Below, piece after piece: positions 9,062-18,069 of a stretch of 64,000 bases of DNA. The notes under the pieces are model-generated. The model had not been told where the DNA came from. It saw only the letters and a list, made by a program, of their open reading frames with translations, and made no database searches. Every line of letters begins with the position of its first letter. Positions within the stretch are counted from its first letter, which is position 1. The stretch covers positions 1 through 64,000 of the forward strand of contig CAMYOJ010000017.1 of the NCBI GenBank assembly GCA_947259985.1, in the 5' to 3' direction. The translations under genes and the position numbers were made by a program. Origin of the DNA: an uncultured Woeseiaceae bacterium (GTDB lineage: Bacteria; Pseudomonadota; Gammaproteobacteria; Steroidobacterales; Woeseiaceae).

Positions 9062-9649
9062 ATGAGAAAAATCTTTGTAACGCTGTTGCTTGCCCTGATC
9101 GCCGCCCCGGGATTCGCCGCCGACAAAGTGCCGGCGCACGCCTATATCGAGATGGTGACCTCGCTCGGTACCATCAAGCTCGAGTTGGACGGCAGACAGG
9201 CGCCGATCACCGTGGCCCATGTCCTGAAGCTGGTCGACAGCGGCTTCTACGATGGCACCATCTTTCACCGCGTTATGCCTGGCTTCATGGCCCAGGGCGG
9301 CGGCTACACGCCTGGCCTGGAGCTCAAGGAGACTGACGAATCGATTCCGAACGAGTCAGGCAATGGCATGACAAATGTGCGCGGCACGATCGCAATGGCT
9401 CGCACGGGAGATCCGCACTCGGCCAACTCGCAGTTCTTCATCAACGTGGCGGACAACTCGAGGCTGGACCCGGGGAAAGCACCTTTCAACGGACGCTGGG
9501 GCTATGCCGTGTTCGGCCAGGTGATCGAAGGCATGGATGTCGTCGACGAGATCGTGAACAGCAAGACGGGGCCTGCTGGCGAGTTTTCGAAAGACGTTCC
9601 TGTCGTTCCGGTCATCATCAAGAAAGTCGCGCGAGTCACTTTCGAGTAA
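9062..9649 (+). CDS. periplasmic cyclophilin-type peptidyl-prolyl isomerase
   Basis: A 195 aa cyclophilin that catalyses proline cis-trans isomerisation. The start ATG 9062 gives a clear signal peptide (MRKIFVTLLLALIAAPGFAA), indicating export to the periplasm; the open frame upstream overlaps the tRNA-Pro region and is not coding. The cyclophilin core is intact: IFHRVMPGFMAQGG, a Ser-Gln-Phe-Phe-Ile segment and FGQVIEGMDVVD. It resembles PpiA. lpxH starts 4 bp after its stop, so the two are cotranscribed. Confidence 0.93.
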   Translation: MRKIFVTLLLALIAAPGFAADKVPAHAYIEMVTSLGTIKLELDGRQAPITVAHVLKLVDSGFYDGTIFHRVMPGFMAQGGGYTPGLELKETDESIPNESGNGMTNVRGTIAMARTGDPHSANSQFFINVADNSRLDPGKAPFNGRWGYAVFGQVIEGMDVVDEIVNSKTGPAGEFSKDVPVVPVIIKKVARVTFE

Positions 9650-9653
9650 TGAC

Positions 9654-10376
9654 GTGACCACGCTCTTCATTTCGGATCTGCATCTCGAGGACGACCGGCC
9701 CGAGATCGGCCGGCAGTTCGTGAGCTTCCTCGAAGGCGAGGCCAGGGCCGCCGAAGCGCTTTACATCCTGGGCGATCTGTTCGAGTACTGGGTCGGGGAC
9801 GACGATCCGAATCCACATTACGCGCTCATGAAGAAGGCCATGCGGGAACTGGCGGACACAGGGGTCCCGGTTTTCTTCATGCACGGCAACCGCGACTTCA
9901 TGATCGGCGAGCAGTTTGCCACGGAGACGGGCGCGGTATTACTGCCGGACCCCGAGCCCGTCGAGCTCTACGGAACGAAAGTCCTCTTGAGCCACGGCGA
10001 CGCGCTGTGTACCGACGACACGCACTATCAGCAGATGCGCCAGATGACACGCGATCCCGAGTGGCAGGCCATGATGCGTGCAAAACCGCTCGAGGAACGT
10101 ATCGCGATCGCCGAGCAAGCGAGGCAACAGAGCCAGGAATACAATGCCGCCGTTGACGAGGAAATCATGGATGTGAACGGCGAAGCCGTGGTCGACACGA
10201 TTCGTGAACATGACGTCGAGGTGCTGCTGCATGGGCATACGCATCGCCCGGGCGTGCACGAGATCGACCTCGAGGACAGGATCGCAAAACGCATCGTCCT
10301 CGGCGACTGGTACGAACATGGCAGCGTTGTGCGCTGGGACGGCAACGGCCCACGCCTCGAAGTCATGCCCCGCTAA
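9654..10376 (+). CDS. lpxH: UDP-2,3-diacylglucosamine diphosphatase
   Basis: LpxH hydrolyses UDP-2,3-diacylglucosamine to lipid X and UMP, an early step of lipid A synthesis on the cytosolic face of the inner membrane. The 240 aa calcineurin-like phosphoesterase keeps all metal ligands in the same positions as E. coli: D8, H10, D41, N79, H114, H195 and H197. Initiation is at GTG 9654, four bases after the cyclophilin stop. A palindromic element follows within about ten bases of the stop. Confidence 0.96.
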   Translation: MTTLFISDLHLEDDRPEIGRQFVSFLEGEARAAEALYILGDLFEYWVGDDDPNPHYALMKKAMRELADTGVPVFFMHGNRDFMIGEQFATETGAVLLPDPEPVELYGTKVLLSHGDALCTDDTHYQQMRQMTRDPEWQAMMRAKPLEERIAIAEQARQQSQEYNAAVDEEIMDVNGEAVVDTIREHDVEVLLHGHTHRPGVHEIDLEDRIAKRIVLGDWYEHGSVVRWDGNGPRLEVMPR

Positions 10377-10386
10377 GAGAAGAGGA

Positions 10387-10462
10387 AGAATTAGGGGGAC
10401 AGTGACCTAATCAAGGTTAGGTCACTGTCCCCCTAATTCTAGGTCACTGTCCCCCTAATTCT
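10387..10462. repeat. REP-like palindromic element 1 (inverted repeat plus extra right arm)
   Basis: A perfect 24 bp inverted repeat (10387-10410 and 10417-10440) with a 6 nt loop; the arm reads AGAATTAGGGGGACAGTGAC and continues CTAA. A third copy of the right arm follows directly in tandem (10440-10462). It fills the gap between the convergent genes lpxH and miaE. The arm is shared with element 3 at 40124 and, in its outer part, with element 2 at 32993. The form suits a REP/BIME sequence mobilised by an IS200-like REP-associated tyrosine transposase; no such transposase is in the window. Confidence 0.85.
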
Positions 10463-10467
10463 TTTCC

Positions 10468-11088
10468 TTAATTTAGCGGTAGCCCCGAATGGAAACGGAA
10501 CTCGGGGTCCGGGTCTGCGATCAGCGCAGACTCGATTGCCTTTAGTTCGTCGAGCCGTGCCTCGATTTCCTCGTCGCCGACGCCGCATTCCGATTTCGCG
10601 AACGCGATGTAATGCTCAAAATGGCGTGCCTCCGAGGCCAGCAGTCCACTGTAAAAACGGCCCAGCTTGTCGGGTAATCGCGGCGCGATTCTTGCGAAGC
10701 GCTCACAGGAGCGCGCCTCGATCAGCGCGCCGATCAACAAGAGATCGAGCAACTTCCAGGGCTCCTCGGGACGCACCGCTTCGCGCAGGCGGCCCGCATA
10801 GCGCGACGCGCTCAGGCGCTCGAACGGAATCTCCATATCGTTCATGATCGAACGCACCTGCTCGAAGTGCCGCAATTCCTCACGCGCGAGCCTGGACATG
10901 CGCTGCGCCAGCGCCGCCCTGTCCGGGTAGCGATACAGGAAGCCAAGCGCGGTCGATGCCGCCTTGAGCTCGCAATTGGCATGGTCGAGCAACATCTCCG
11001 GAAGGCGGTCACACGCCGCATCGAGCCACGCCTCGGGCGTCGCCGTCTCGAGAAACGCATCAATAGCCGGAGGTACGGCTACAGCCAT
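10468..11088 (-). CDS. miaE: tRNA-(2-methylthio-N6-isopentenyladenosine37) hydroxylase MiaE
   Basis: MiaE is a di-iron monooxygenase that hydroxylates the isopentenyl group of ms2i6A37 in tRNAs reading UNN codons. At 206 aa it is close to family length, and the carboxylate-bridged di-iron ligands are visible: E40, E71xxH74, E124 and E153xxH156. The start codon overlaps the end of the upstream kinase gene by ten bases, implying translational coupling. Together with the kinase it follows purF on the same strand. Confidence 0.93.
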   Translation of the reverse strand: MAVAVPPAIDAFLETATPEAWLDAACDRLPEMLLDHANCELKAASTALGFLYRYPDRAALAQRMSRLAREELRHFEQVRSIMNDMEIPFERLSASRYAGRLREAVRPEEPWKLLDLLLIGALIEARSCERFARIAPRLPDKLGRFYSGLLASEARHFEHYIAFAKSECGVGDEEIEARLDELKAIESALIADPDPEFRFHSGLPLN

Positions 11089-12287
11089 TCTTCGATCTCC
11101 GCAGCTGTCTGCAGCCGATCGTCGGGATTCTTCGCCAGCATCATGTTGATCAGCACCTGGTATTGCGCGAAGCGCGCCGGCAGCAGTGGAACAGGTGCGT
11201 TGGCGTGCAGGTAGATGATGCCCATGGCCGTGTCGGCTTTGTAAGGTTTCTTGCCCGTCAGCATCTCGTAGAAGATAACGCCCAGGCTGTAGATGTCGCT
11301 GCGTTCGTCGACACCGTTGCCGTGTCCCTGTTCGGGGCTCATGTAATAAGGCGTGCCGAATATCTCGCCCTTGTCGGTGATCTCGCTCTCGAGCCTGGCT
11401 CGCTTCGCAAGCCCGAAGTCGATGAGCGCGATAGAGTTATCCGCGCGCAGCATGATGTTGCCGGGCTTGAGATCGCGATGCAGCACACCTTTCCTGTGCA
11501 CGGCAGACAGTGCGCTGGCAATCTGTCGCAGGTAATCGACGGCGTCTTTTTCGGTGACACCGTGGTCGATCTGGTTGCGCAGGTCGCCGCCGTTCAGGTA
11601 CTCCATTGCGATGTGCGCGTGGTTGTCGGCAACGCCGAGATCGTAGATGCGCACAATATTCGGATGATCCATCTCGGCAATCGTTTCGTACTCCTGCAGG
11701 AAGCGGTCGAACGCGCCGATGCTGTCCTCGTTTGCCGACGATTGTCTCAGCACCTTGAGCACGACCTGCAGGTGAGTCGACTCACGCTCGGCAAGATAAA
11801 CACCCGAGTGCTCCGTCGCACCCAGCCGCCGAATGAAACGATAACCCTTGATCAGCGGGTGTATGCCGGTTCGCATGTCGCCCACGAACAAAGAATTCGT
11901 CGACGCAACGCGGCGCCGCGCGAGCAGCACGTCGCTCAGGCCGACAACCAGTGACTTGTGATTGATGTGATTACGAATGAAATGTGCGTCGGGCGCCAGT
12001 CTACGAGCCGCCGATTCGTCCTCTTCGGTACCGAAATACACGACCGGGGGGAATCCCTCCCTGTTGACGAACTGGCGCAGCACTTCGATGCCATCACGCT
12101 CCTCACCATGCTGGCTGCCCAGCAGGATCAGGTCATTGCCTGCGCCGGAAAACTCCTCGGGCAAATGGCCCGCCTCGGTCGGATCGTAGGCCGAGATAAT
12201 GGCATCGGGCCAGTGCGTGGTTACGTGATGCATGAGCAGGCTGCGAAACTCCGCCTGCTCATCGATGATCATGACCTTGATACTCAT
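11079..12287 (-). CDS. pseudo-receiver / serine-threonine protein kinase
   Basis: A 402 aa protein with a response-regulator fold at residues 1-125 and a eukaryotic-type kinase at about 148-402. The receiver keeps acidic residues D9 and E10, but the phosphoacceptor Asp is replaced by G57 (LILLGS) and the conserved Lys after the fifth strand is absent, so phosphotransfer is unlikely. The kinase has K178, HRDLKPGN (D272) and DFG (D290), so it should be active, although its glycine loop (LGATEHSGV) is atypical. No membrane segment is seen. It starts 38 bp after purF and overlaps miaE. Substrates are unknown. Confidence 0.88.
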   Translation of the reverse strand: MSIKVMIIDEQAEFRSLLMHHVTTHWPDAIISAYDPTEAGHLPEEFSGAGNDLILLGSQHGEERDGIEVLRQFVNREGFPPVVYFGTEEDESAARRLAPDAHFIRNHINHKSLVVGLSDVLLARRRVASTNSLFVGDMRTGIHPLIKGYRFIRRLGATEHSGVYLAERESTHLQVVLKVLRQSSANEDSIGAFDRFLQEYETIAEMDHPNIVRIYDLGVADNHAHIAMEYLNGGDLRNQIDHGVTEKDAVDYLRQIASALSAVHRKGVLHRDLKPGNIMLRADNSIALIDFGLAKRARLESEITDKGEIFGTPYYMSPEQGHGNGVDERSDIYSLGVIFYEMLTGKKPYKADTAMGIIYLHANAPVPLLPARFAQYQVLINMMLAKNPDDRLQTAAEIEEWL

Positions 12288-12325
12288 ACGCTGCCGAAGT
12301 ATGGGATCGCGGACAAAACCCGCGC

Positions 12326-13837
12326 CTACAAGCCGACGACGTTGGCGGCCTGCTTCCGCTTGGATTGACGAGCCTGTTTCGCGGCATCGTTGCGACGCTC
12401 TTCGAGTTCGTGCAGGTACTCCTCGGTGACGTTCCCGGTGACGTATTCGCCCGAGAAGCAGGAGGTGTCGAATTCCGAAATCGCCGAGTTGCCGTGCCGT
12501 ACCGATCGAATCAAACCGTGCAGGTCCTGGTAAATGAGGCGATCGGCCCCGATCAACTGCTGGATCTCGTCGACGGTCCTGCCGTTGGCAATCAACTCGG
12601 ACGCGGCGGGCATATCAATGCCGTAGACGTTGGGGAAACGCACAGGCGGAGCGGCGGACGCGAAGTAGACCTTCTCCGCACCGGCTTCGCGCGCCAGCTT
12701 GATGATCTGGCGTGACGTTGTCCCGCGAACGATCGAGTCGTCCACGAGCAGCACGTTCTTGCCGCGGAACTCAAGGTCGATCGCGTTCAGCTTGCGACGC
12801 ACGGACTGCGCCCGTTCGGCCTGCCCGGGCATGATAAACGTCCGGCCGATATAGCGATTCTTTATGAATCCCTCGCGATACTTGACGCCGAGATGGTAGG
12901 CGACCTGCAGCGCGGCCGTACGACTGGTGTCCGGGATCGGGATGACCACGTCGATATCGTGATCAGGAAATTCCCGCACGATCTTGCCTGCGAGCTGCTC
13001 GCCCATGCGCAGGCGCGCTTTGTAGACCGACAGATCATCGAGGATCGTGTCTGGCCGGGCGAAGTAGACGTATTCGAAAATACAGGGCGTGTGCCGCACT
13101 TCGCCGTCGAAGTCGTGTGCGTGCATCACCCCGTCATTCTCAACGTAGATACATTCGCCGGGCTTCACATCGCGTACCCGCTCGAATTGCAATACGTCCA
13201 GCGCAACGCTTTCCGACGCCACTATGTAATCCTTGCGCCCGTCAACATCGCGCTCGCCGAGTACCAGCGGCCGAATGCCATTGGGGTCACGGAACGCGAC
13301 GATGCCGAAGCCGATAATCATCATGACGACGGCGTAGCCGCCCGTGCAGCGCTTGTGGACGGCGGTGACGGCATCGAAAATATCCTCCGCCGTCGGGCGG
13401 CCGTTCGCACGTATATGCAACTCGTGCGCGAAGACGTTCAGCAATACTTCGGAGTCGGAATTGGTACTCAGATGGCGTCGGTCCTCGCGAATCAGGAGTT
13501 CGGCCAGTTCATCGTAATTGGTCAGGTTGCCGTTGTGCGCAAGGCAGATGCCATACGGTGAATTGACATAGAACGGCTGCGCCTCGGACGACTTGGAACC
13601 ACCGGCCGTCGGGTAGCGTACGTGTGCGATACCGACGGTGCCGGGCAGGCGCATCATGTGACGGTGACGAAACACGTCGCGCACGAGCCCGTTACTCTTG
13701 CGCTGCTTGAGTCCGTTCTCTTCACTCCATGTCACGATGCCGGCCGCATCCTGCCCACGATGTTGCATTACGGTCAATGCGTTGTACAAAGCCTGGTTAA
13801 CCGGCTGAGCACTCACTATTCCGACAACGCCACACAT
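12326..13837 (-). CDS. purF: amidophosphoribosyltransferase
   Basis: PurF makes 5-phosphoribosylamine from PRPP and glutamine, the first committed step of purine synthesis. The 503 aa enzyme begins MCGVVGI, giving the catalytic Cys after Met removal with no propeptide. The glutaminase half has the [11 protein letters not shown] signature; the C-terminal half has the PRPP site [13 protein letters not shown]. It lies last in the conserved accD-folC-dedD-cvpA-purF run, 26 bp after cvpA, with a GGAGAAA ribosome site. Confidence 0.98.
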   Translation of the reverse strand: MCGVVGIVSAQPVNQALYNALTVMQHRGQDAAGIVTWSEENGLKQRKSNGLVRDVFRHRHMMRLPGTVGIAHVRYPTAGGSKSSEAQPFYVNSPYGICLAHNGNLTNYDELAELLIREDRRHLSTNSDSEVLLNVFAHELHIRANGRPTAEDIFDAVTAVHKRCTGGYAVVMMIIGFGIVAFRDPNGIRPLVLGERDVDGRKDYIVASESVALDVLQFERVRDVKPGECIYVENDGVMHAHDFDGEVRHTPCIFEYVYFARPDTILDDLSVYKARLRMGEQLAGKIVREFPDHDIDVVIPIPDTSRTAALQVAYHLGVKYREGFIKNRYIGRTFIMPGQAERAQSVRRKLNAIDLEFRGKNVLLVDDSIVRGTTSRQIIKLAREAGAEKVYFASAAPPVRFPNVYGIDMPAASELIANGRTVDEIQQLIGADRLIYQDLHGLIRSVRHGNSAISEFDTSCFSGEYVTGNVTEEYLHELEERRNDAAKQARQSKRKQAANVVGL

Positions 13838-13863
13838 AAATCGATTTCTCCGTGACCAAGCGG

Positions 13864-14409
13864 TCAGGTTTCGGGGTTAATGACGACGTCCGGCAATTCC
13901 ACCGGCAGCGAATCTGCCGGCTCGTCCGGTACCAACAATTCATAGCCCTGCGGGGCCATCAGCTTTATCCAGTCTGCGACGACTTCAAAGTGCGGGATCA
14001 GGCGCGATTGTAACCACCAGTCGTCGTTGTCGAAACCCGCGAACTGACCTCCAATGATGAAAATCGCCAGAAACAGGATGCCGCGCAGGGTGCCAAACAG
14101 GCAGCCGAGCAGGCGATCGATGCCACTCAGGACCGAGAGTCGCACGAGTTTCGAGATGCCCCATCCCAGCAGGCCGCCGATCGACAGGATGATGGCGAAC
14201 ACGAGGACGCGCCCGAACCACATCTGCAGTTCCTCCGATCTCAGCCAGCTTTCGGACACGTCGCCCACAGCAGGCCCGAAGTAAAGCGCTGCCCAGATCG
14301 CGATCAGCAGCGATGCTATCGACATGGCCTCCTTGACGAAGCCGCGGATGAACCCGACCACGATCGAGATGATGACCGCGATGGCAATGAGTATGTCGAT
14401 GACCGGCAT
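13864..14409 (-). CDS. cvpA: CvpA family membrane protein
   Basis: A 181 aa inner-membrane protein with about four transmembrane helices in the first 130 residues (starting [17 protein letters not shown]) and a soluble tail ending in acidic residues. CvpA is needed for colicin V production in E. coli; its broader role, apparently in envelope homeostasis, is unclear. The position directly before purF is nearly universal in Gammaproteobacteria and supports the call. Confidence 0.93.
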   Translation of the reverse strand: MPVIDILIAIAVIISIVVGFIRGFVKEAMSIASLLIAIWAALYFGPAVGDVSESWLRSEELQMWFGRVLVFAIILSIGGLLGWGISKLVRLSVLSGIDRLLGCLFGTLRGILFLAIFIIGGQFAGFDNDDWWLQSRLIPHFEVVADWIKLMAPQGYELLVPDEPADSLPVELPDVVINPET

Positions 14410-14469
14410 CGGAGATGTCGTTTCAGTTCGGCACGTAGAGGACAGATCCGGATTCTAGCAGAACCCCGA

Positions 14470-15105
14470 TCATGGATGCGGCACGACCTGGCCTTTGTGC
14501 CCGACCTTGAGCAATCGTCCCGCCATCGCCTCCGCACTCTCGCGGTCCTTCTGCGGCCCGATGCGCACCCGGTGCAATTGACCCTTGTCGGTCTGCAGTT
14601 GACTCAGAAACGCGGCATAACCTTGCTTGCGCAGGTCGGCTGCGAGCTTCTCGGCGTTCTCCTTGTTCGAGAAGCTGCCAAGCTGTACGGCCCACATGCC
14701 CGTTGTCGATGCCACCGCTGGTGATGACGATTTGACGGGAACGGGGACGGGTTCATCCTCGACGGGTTCATCCTCGACAGGCTCATCGCTGGCCACAGCC
14801 TCGACGACCGGTTCTTCTGCGGGCGATGGCGCCGCCTTGGGCGTCGGCTGCGTCTCAGGCGGGCGCTTCTCGGGTGTCGGCTGCGGAGTCTCTTCTGCGG
14901 GCGTGCCGGGCACGGGCTCCGTGCGATCCCTGTCGAGTACGACGGTCTGGGTCTTTTGCTCTTCCTGTCCGGGCAGCAGTACGGGCTCGGATACCATTTC
15001 CGCATCGTTGGGCGGGCCATCGAGGAATATGGGTACGACAAGGACGACGAATAGCACCAGTACGGCGGCGCCGATAATGCGTTCTTTCAAGGCTCGTTCC
15101 ATCAT
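14470..15105 (-). CDS. dedD: SPOR-domain cell-division protein DedD
   Basis: A 211 aa bitopic protein: a short cytoplasmic start (MMERALKERI), one transmembrane helix at about 11-28, a long Pro/Glu-rich periplasmic linker with a repeated EDEPVE segment, and a C-terminal SPOR domain at about 133-209 (from TGMWAVQLGSFSNKENAEKL). SPOR domains bind denuded peptidoglycan at the septum. The ATG overlaps the folC stop by four bases. Context between folC and cvpA matches dedD in Pseudomonas and E. coli. Confidence 0.92.
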   Translation of the reverse strand: MMERALKERIIGAAVLVLFVVLVVPIFLDGPPNDAEMVSEPVLLPGQEEQKTQTVVLDRDRTEPVPGTPAEETPQPTPEKRPPETQPTPKAAPSPAEEPVVEAVASDEPVEDEPVEDEPVPVPVKSSSPAVASTTGMWAVQLGSFSNKENAEKLAADLRKQGYAAFLSQLQTDKGQLHRVRIGPQKDRESAEAMAGRLLKVGHKGQVVPHP

Positions 15106-16385
15106 GATTCGGGTCGCGAGTATAGCTCAAGGATCTGTAGCGCGGGACCCACCAGGTAAAACGAACCTGTGATCAGTATCCTGTTGCTGCCAGCAGCATG
15201 GTGCCTGGCGTAATCCATCGCGTCACGCAGGGACTCGCCGATCATGCAGGGGCGATTGCCGTGGTTCGCGATTCGCCGGGCACACTCCTCCGCCGCAAGC
15301 GCGCGGTGGCTGTCGGCCGTTACCGCGATCCAGTGGCTGACGCGGTCGTTCAGCGGCTCGACGATGCCCTCGACATCCTTGTCATCGAGCAGCCCGATGA
15401 TTCCCCAGGTCACGCCGACGTTGTCCTCGAGGGTCGTGGCAAGCGCGGCGGCAGCGGCCGGATTATGCGCCACGTCCAGCAGCCAGTTTGCGCCGCCCGC
15501 TGTCGCTGATTGCAGGCGGCCGGTTAGCGCCAGGCCCGGCAATACGTCGTTCAGGAGCTCGGCAGTGAGTGCGTCGCCGAGGCCCGTCGAAAACAGCAAC
15601 GCCAGCACGCCCGCTGCATTCTGCAGCTGGAAGTCGCCGTGCAATCCGGGCTCTGGCAGCGACTCGAAACGCTGCCCCATGCCCGTCCAGCTCCAATACC
15701 CCGCCGCCTCGGGTTTGTGGCTGAAATCCCGGCCCGCAAGCAGCAGCCGGGCGCCACTGTCTTGTGCGTGCGTGAGAATCGCATTCGGTACGTCACTGGC
15801 TGCATACACGGTCGGCACGCCGCGGCGCATGACGCCGGCTTTCTCGTACGCGATGGACTCAATGTCCTCACCCAGCCAACCGCAATGATCCAGTGAGACA
15901 TTGGTGATCAACGACGCCGTCGGCTCGATCGCGTTGGTCGCATCCAGCCGGCCACCCATGCCTACTTCGAGTATCCAGACGTCAACGGACGCTCTCTCGA
16001 ATACCCGCATCGCCGCCAGCGTGCCGAACTCGAAATAGGTCAGCGGAACACCATCGCGTACGGCCTCGATCTCCTCGAACGCCGCAATGATGTCCTTGTC
16101 GGGGGCCGGCGAGCCGTCGATCGCAATACGCTCGTTGTAGTGGCTGATATGTGGCGATGTATAGGCCCCGATCGTGCGGCCCGAGGCGCGCAGCAGGGAC
16201 GAAAGCATCGCGACCGACGAACCCTTGCCATTGGTGCCAGCGACGAGCAGCACGTGTTCGGGCTGACGCGGCGAGAGCCGGTCGAGCACTGTCCGGACAC
16301 GATCAAGGCCCAGCTCGATCTCGTTGGGTGACAGCGTTTCCAGCCATGTCAGCCAGTCGGATAGTGACGAACCGGCAGCGATCAT
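15102..16385 (-). CDS. folC: bifunctional folylpolyglutamate/dihydrofolate synthase
   Basis: FolC adds glutamate to dihydropteroate and extends the polyglutamate tail of folates. The 427 aa Mur-ligase-type enzyme has the ATP loop GTNGKGS at about residue 47, the omega-loop segment YTSPHISHYNERI, and the VGMGGRLDATN block. It starts 6 bp after accD and overlaps dedD by four bases, so it is in the middle of a tight operon. Confidence 0.97.
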   Translation of the reverse strand: MIAAGSSLSDWLTWLETLSPNEIELGLDRVRTVLDRLSPRQPEHVLLVAGTNGKGSSVAMLSSLLRASGRTIGAYTSPHISHYNERIAIDGSPAPDKDIIAAFEEIEAVRDGVPLTYFEFGTLAAMRVFERASVDVWILEVGMGGRLDATNAIEPTASLITNVSLDHCGWLGEDIESIAYEKAGVMRRGVPTVYAASDVPNAILTHAQDSGARLLLAGRDFSHKPEAAGYWSWTGMGQRFESLPEPGLHGDFQLQNAAGVLALLFSTGLGDALTAELLNDVLPGLALTGRLQSATAGGANWLLDVAHNPAAAAALATTLEDNVGVTWGIIGLLDDKDVEGIVEPLNDRVSHWIAVTADSHRALAAEECARRIANHGNRPCMIGESLRDAMDYARHHAAGSNRILITGSFYLVGPALQILELYSRPES

Positions 16386-16391
16386 GGTGTA

Positions 16392-17258
16392 TTACTGCGT
16401 GGCTGGTGCGGTGCGATTCTCGAACTTGGCGATCAGATTGGCGATCTCGTCACGCATGGCGCGACGATCCATGATCATATCGATAGCACCGTGCTCGAGC
16501 AGGAACTCGCTGCGCTGAAATCCTTCGGGCAGGCGTTCCCGGACGGTCTGTTCGATCACTCGCGGGCCGGCGAAGCCGATCAGCGCATTGGGTTCGGCAA
16601 TATTGACGTCACCGAGCATGGCAAGGCTTGCAGACACGCCGCCCGTCGTCGGGTCGGTCAACACGGATATGTAAGGAACGCCCTTTGCGCCAAGATTGGC
16701 CAGCGCCGCCGATGTCTTGGCCATTTGTAGCAGCGAAAACAGGGCTTCCTGCATGCGCGCACCGCCGCTGGCAGAAAAACAGATCAGCGGCATGTTGTTG
16801 TCGGCCGCGTGCTGCGCCGCGCGTGCGAAACGCTCGCCGACGACCGAGCCCATCGAACCACCCATGAAACTGAATTCGAACGCGCAGACCACGACAGGGC
16901 GACTGTGCAAGGTGCCCGCCACGCTCACCAGCGCATCTTTTTCGCCGGTCTTCTTCTGCGCCTGGACGAGCCTGTCACGATAACGCTTGCTATCGCGAAA
17001 TTTGAGCGGATCTTCCGGCTCGAGCTGTGCCGACAACTCCTGCGCGGAATCAGGATCGAGAAAAAACTCGAGGCGTTTTCTGGCGCCGATGCGCATGTGA
17101 TGATTGCACTTCGGGCACACCTGCAAATTGCGCTCGACCTCATTGCGATACAGTTGTGCGTCGCAGACCTGGCATTTGATCCACACGCCCTCGGGCACCG
17201 ACTTCGTGCGATTTTCGGTGCTGATGCGCGACGGCATCAATTTCTCGAACCAGCTCAT
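16392..17258 (-). CDS. accD: acetyl-CoA carboxylase carboxyltransferase subunit beta
   Basis: AccD with AccA transfers the carboxyl group from biotin to acetyl-CoA, making malonyl-CoA for fatty acid synthesis. The 288 aa protein has the N-terminal zinc ribbon (C-x2-C-x15-C-x2-C, starting KCQVCDAQL) and the crotonase-fold carboxyltransferase core with GGARMQE and [10 protein letters not shown]. It is preceded by truA with a 32 bp gap; the trpF gene usually found between them in Pseudomonas is absent. Confidence 0.98.
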   Translation of the reverse strand: MSWFEKLMPSRISTENRTKSVPEGVWIKCQVCDAQLYRNEVERNLQVCPKCNHHMRIGARKRLEFFLDPDSAQELSAQLEPEDPLKFRDSKRYRDRLVQAQKKTGEKDALVSVAGTLHSRPVVVCAFEFSFMGGSMGSVVGERFARAAQHAADNNMPLICFSASGGARMQEALFSLLQMAKTSAALANLGAKGVPYISVLTDPTTGGVSASLAMLGDVNIAEPNALIGFAGPRVIEQTVRERLPEGFQRSEFLLEHGAIDMIMDRRAMRDEIANLIAKFENRTAPATQ

Positions 17259-17290
17259 GACGACATGATATCCGTATCGCCAAACAACAG

Positions 17291-18058
17291 CTAGTAAGCG
17301 ACCGCGTCAGGTATGGCGAACGAGGCGGGATACTCGATAGAGACAAGAATCAGTCCATGCGGCGGCGCCGCGATGCCGCCAGCCTTGCGGTCCCTGCTCG
17401 CAAGCACATCACCGACCCATTCGACCGGTTGCTCGCCGAGCCCGATGTCGGCAAGCGTGCCGACGATATTGCGCACCATGTGCTGCAGGAAAGCATTGGC
17501 TGTAACCTCGAGCGTCAGCCAGTCGCCTTGCCGCGAAACAGAAATGTAGTTGATGGTCCGAACGGCCGTTGATGCCTGGCAGCCGGCTGCCCGAAACGCC
17601 GAGAAATCGTGTTCGCCCAACAGGCGCTCCGCCGCCGCCTGCATGCGTTGCGCGTCCAGCGGCTGGTAGACCCACCACGCACGGTTGCGATGCAATGCCG
17701 AGCGCTGCAGGCGATTCAGGATACGGTATCGGTAGCTGCGCGAGATCGCAGAAAAACGGGCATGAAACTCGTCGCTGACAGGCTCCGCCCACGTAACGTT
17801 GATATCGTCCGGGAGATTGCTGTTGGCGCCCAGCAACCAGCCGCGCCGGCTGCGTTCGCTGTGCGTGTCAAAGTGAACGACCTGTCCGGTTGCGTGAACG
17901 CCCGTGTCGGTGCGCCCGGCGCAGACGACTTCGACCGTCTCGTCGGCAACCAGGGAGAGCGCTTCCTCGACGCGCTGTTGCACACCGAGGCCGGTCTTCT
18001 GTCGCTGCCAGCCGTTGTAACCGGTGCCGTCGTATTCGATGCCCAGTGCTATGCGAAT
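17291..18058 (-). CDS. truA: tRNA pseudouridine(38-40) synthase, probable ATT start
   Basis: TruA converts U38, U39 and U40 of many tRNAs to pseudouridine. The catalytic Asp is in [11 protein letters not shown]. The first ATG in frame (17983) would delete the conserved N-terminal block, but the frame upstream encodes exactly that block: [10 protein letters not shown], then GYNGWQRQ. No ATG, GTG or TTG precedes it; the best initiator is ATT at 18058, preceded seven bases earlier by AGCAGG, giving 255 aa and matching family length. CTG at 18046 is the alternative. The proposed start is 11 bp after the fimV stop, so coupling is likely. A base error creating ATT cannot be excluded. Confidence 0.92.
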   Translation of the reverse strand: MRIALGIEYDGTGYNGWQRQKTGLGVQQRVEEALSLVADETVEVVCAGRTDTGVHATGQVVHFDTHSERSRRGWLLGANSNLPDDINVTWAEPVSDEFHARFSAISRSYRYRILNRLQRSALHRNRAWWVYQPLDAQRMQAAAERLLGEHDFSAFRAAGCQASTAVRTINYISVSRQGDWLTLEVTANAFLQHMVRNIVGTLADIGLGEQPVEWVGDVLASRDRKAGGIAAPPHGLILVSIEYPASFAIPDAVAY

Positions 18059-18069
18059 GTGAGGACCTG

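Noticed and set aside
10387-10462. Palindrome as a CRISPR repeat
   Set aside because: The repeats are inverted and adjacent with no spacers, and no cas genes are present.
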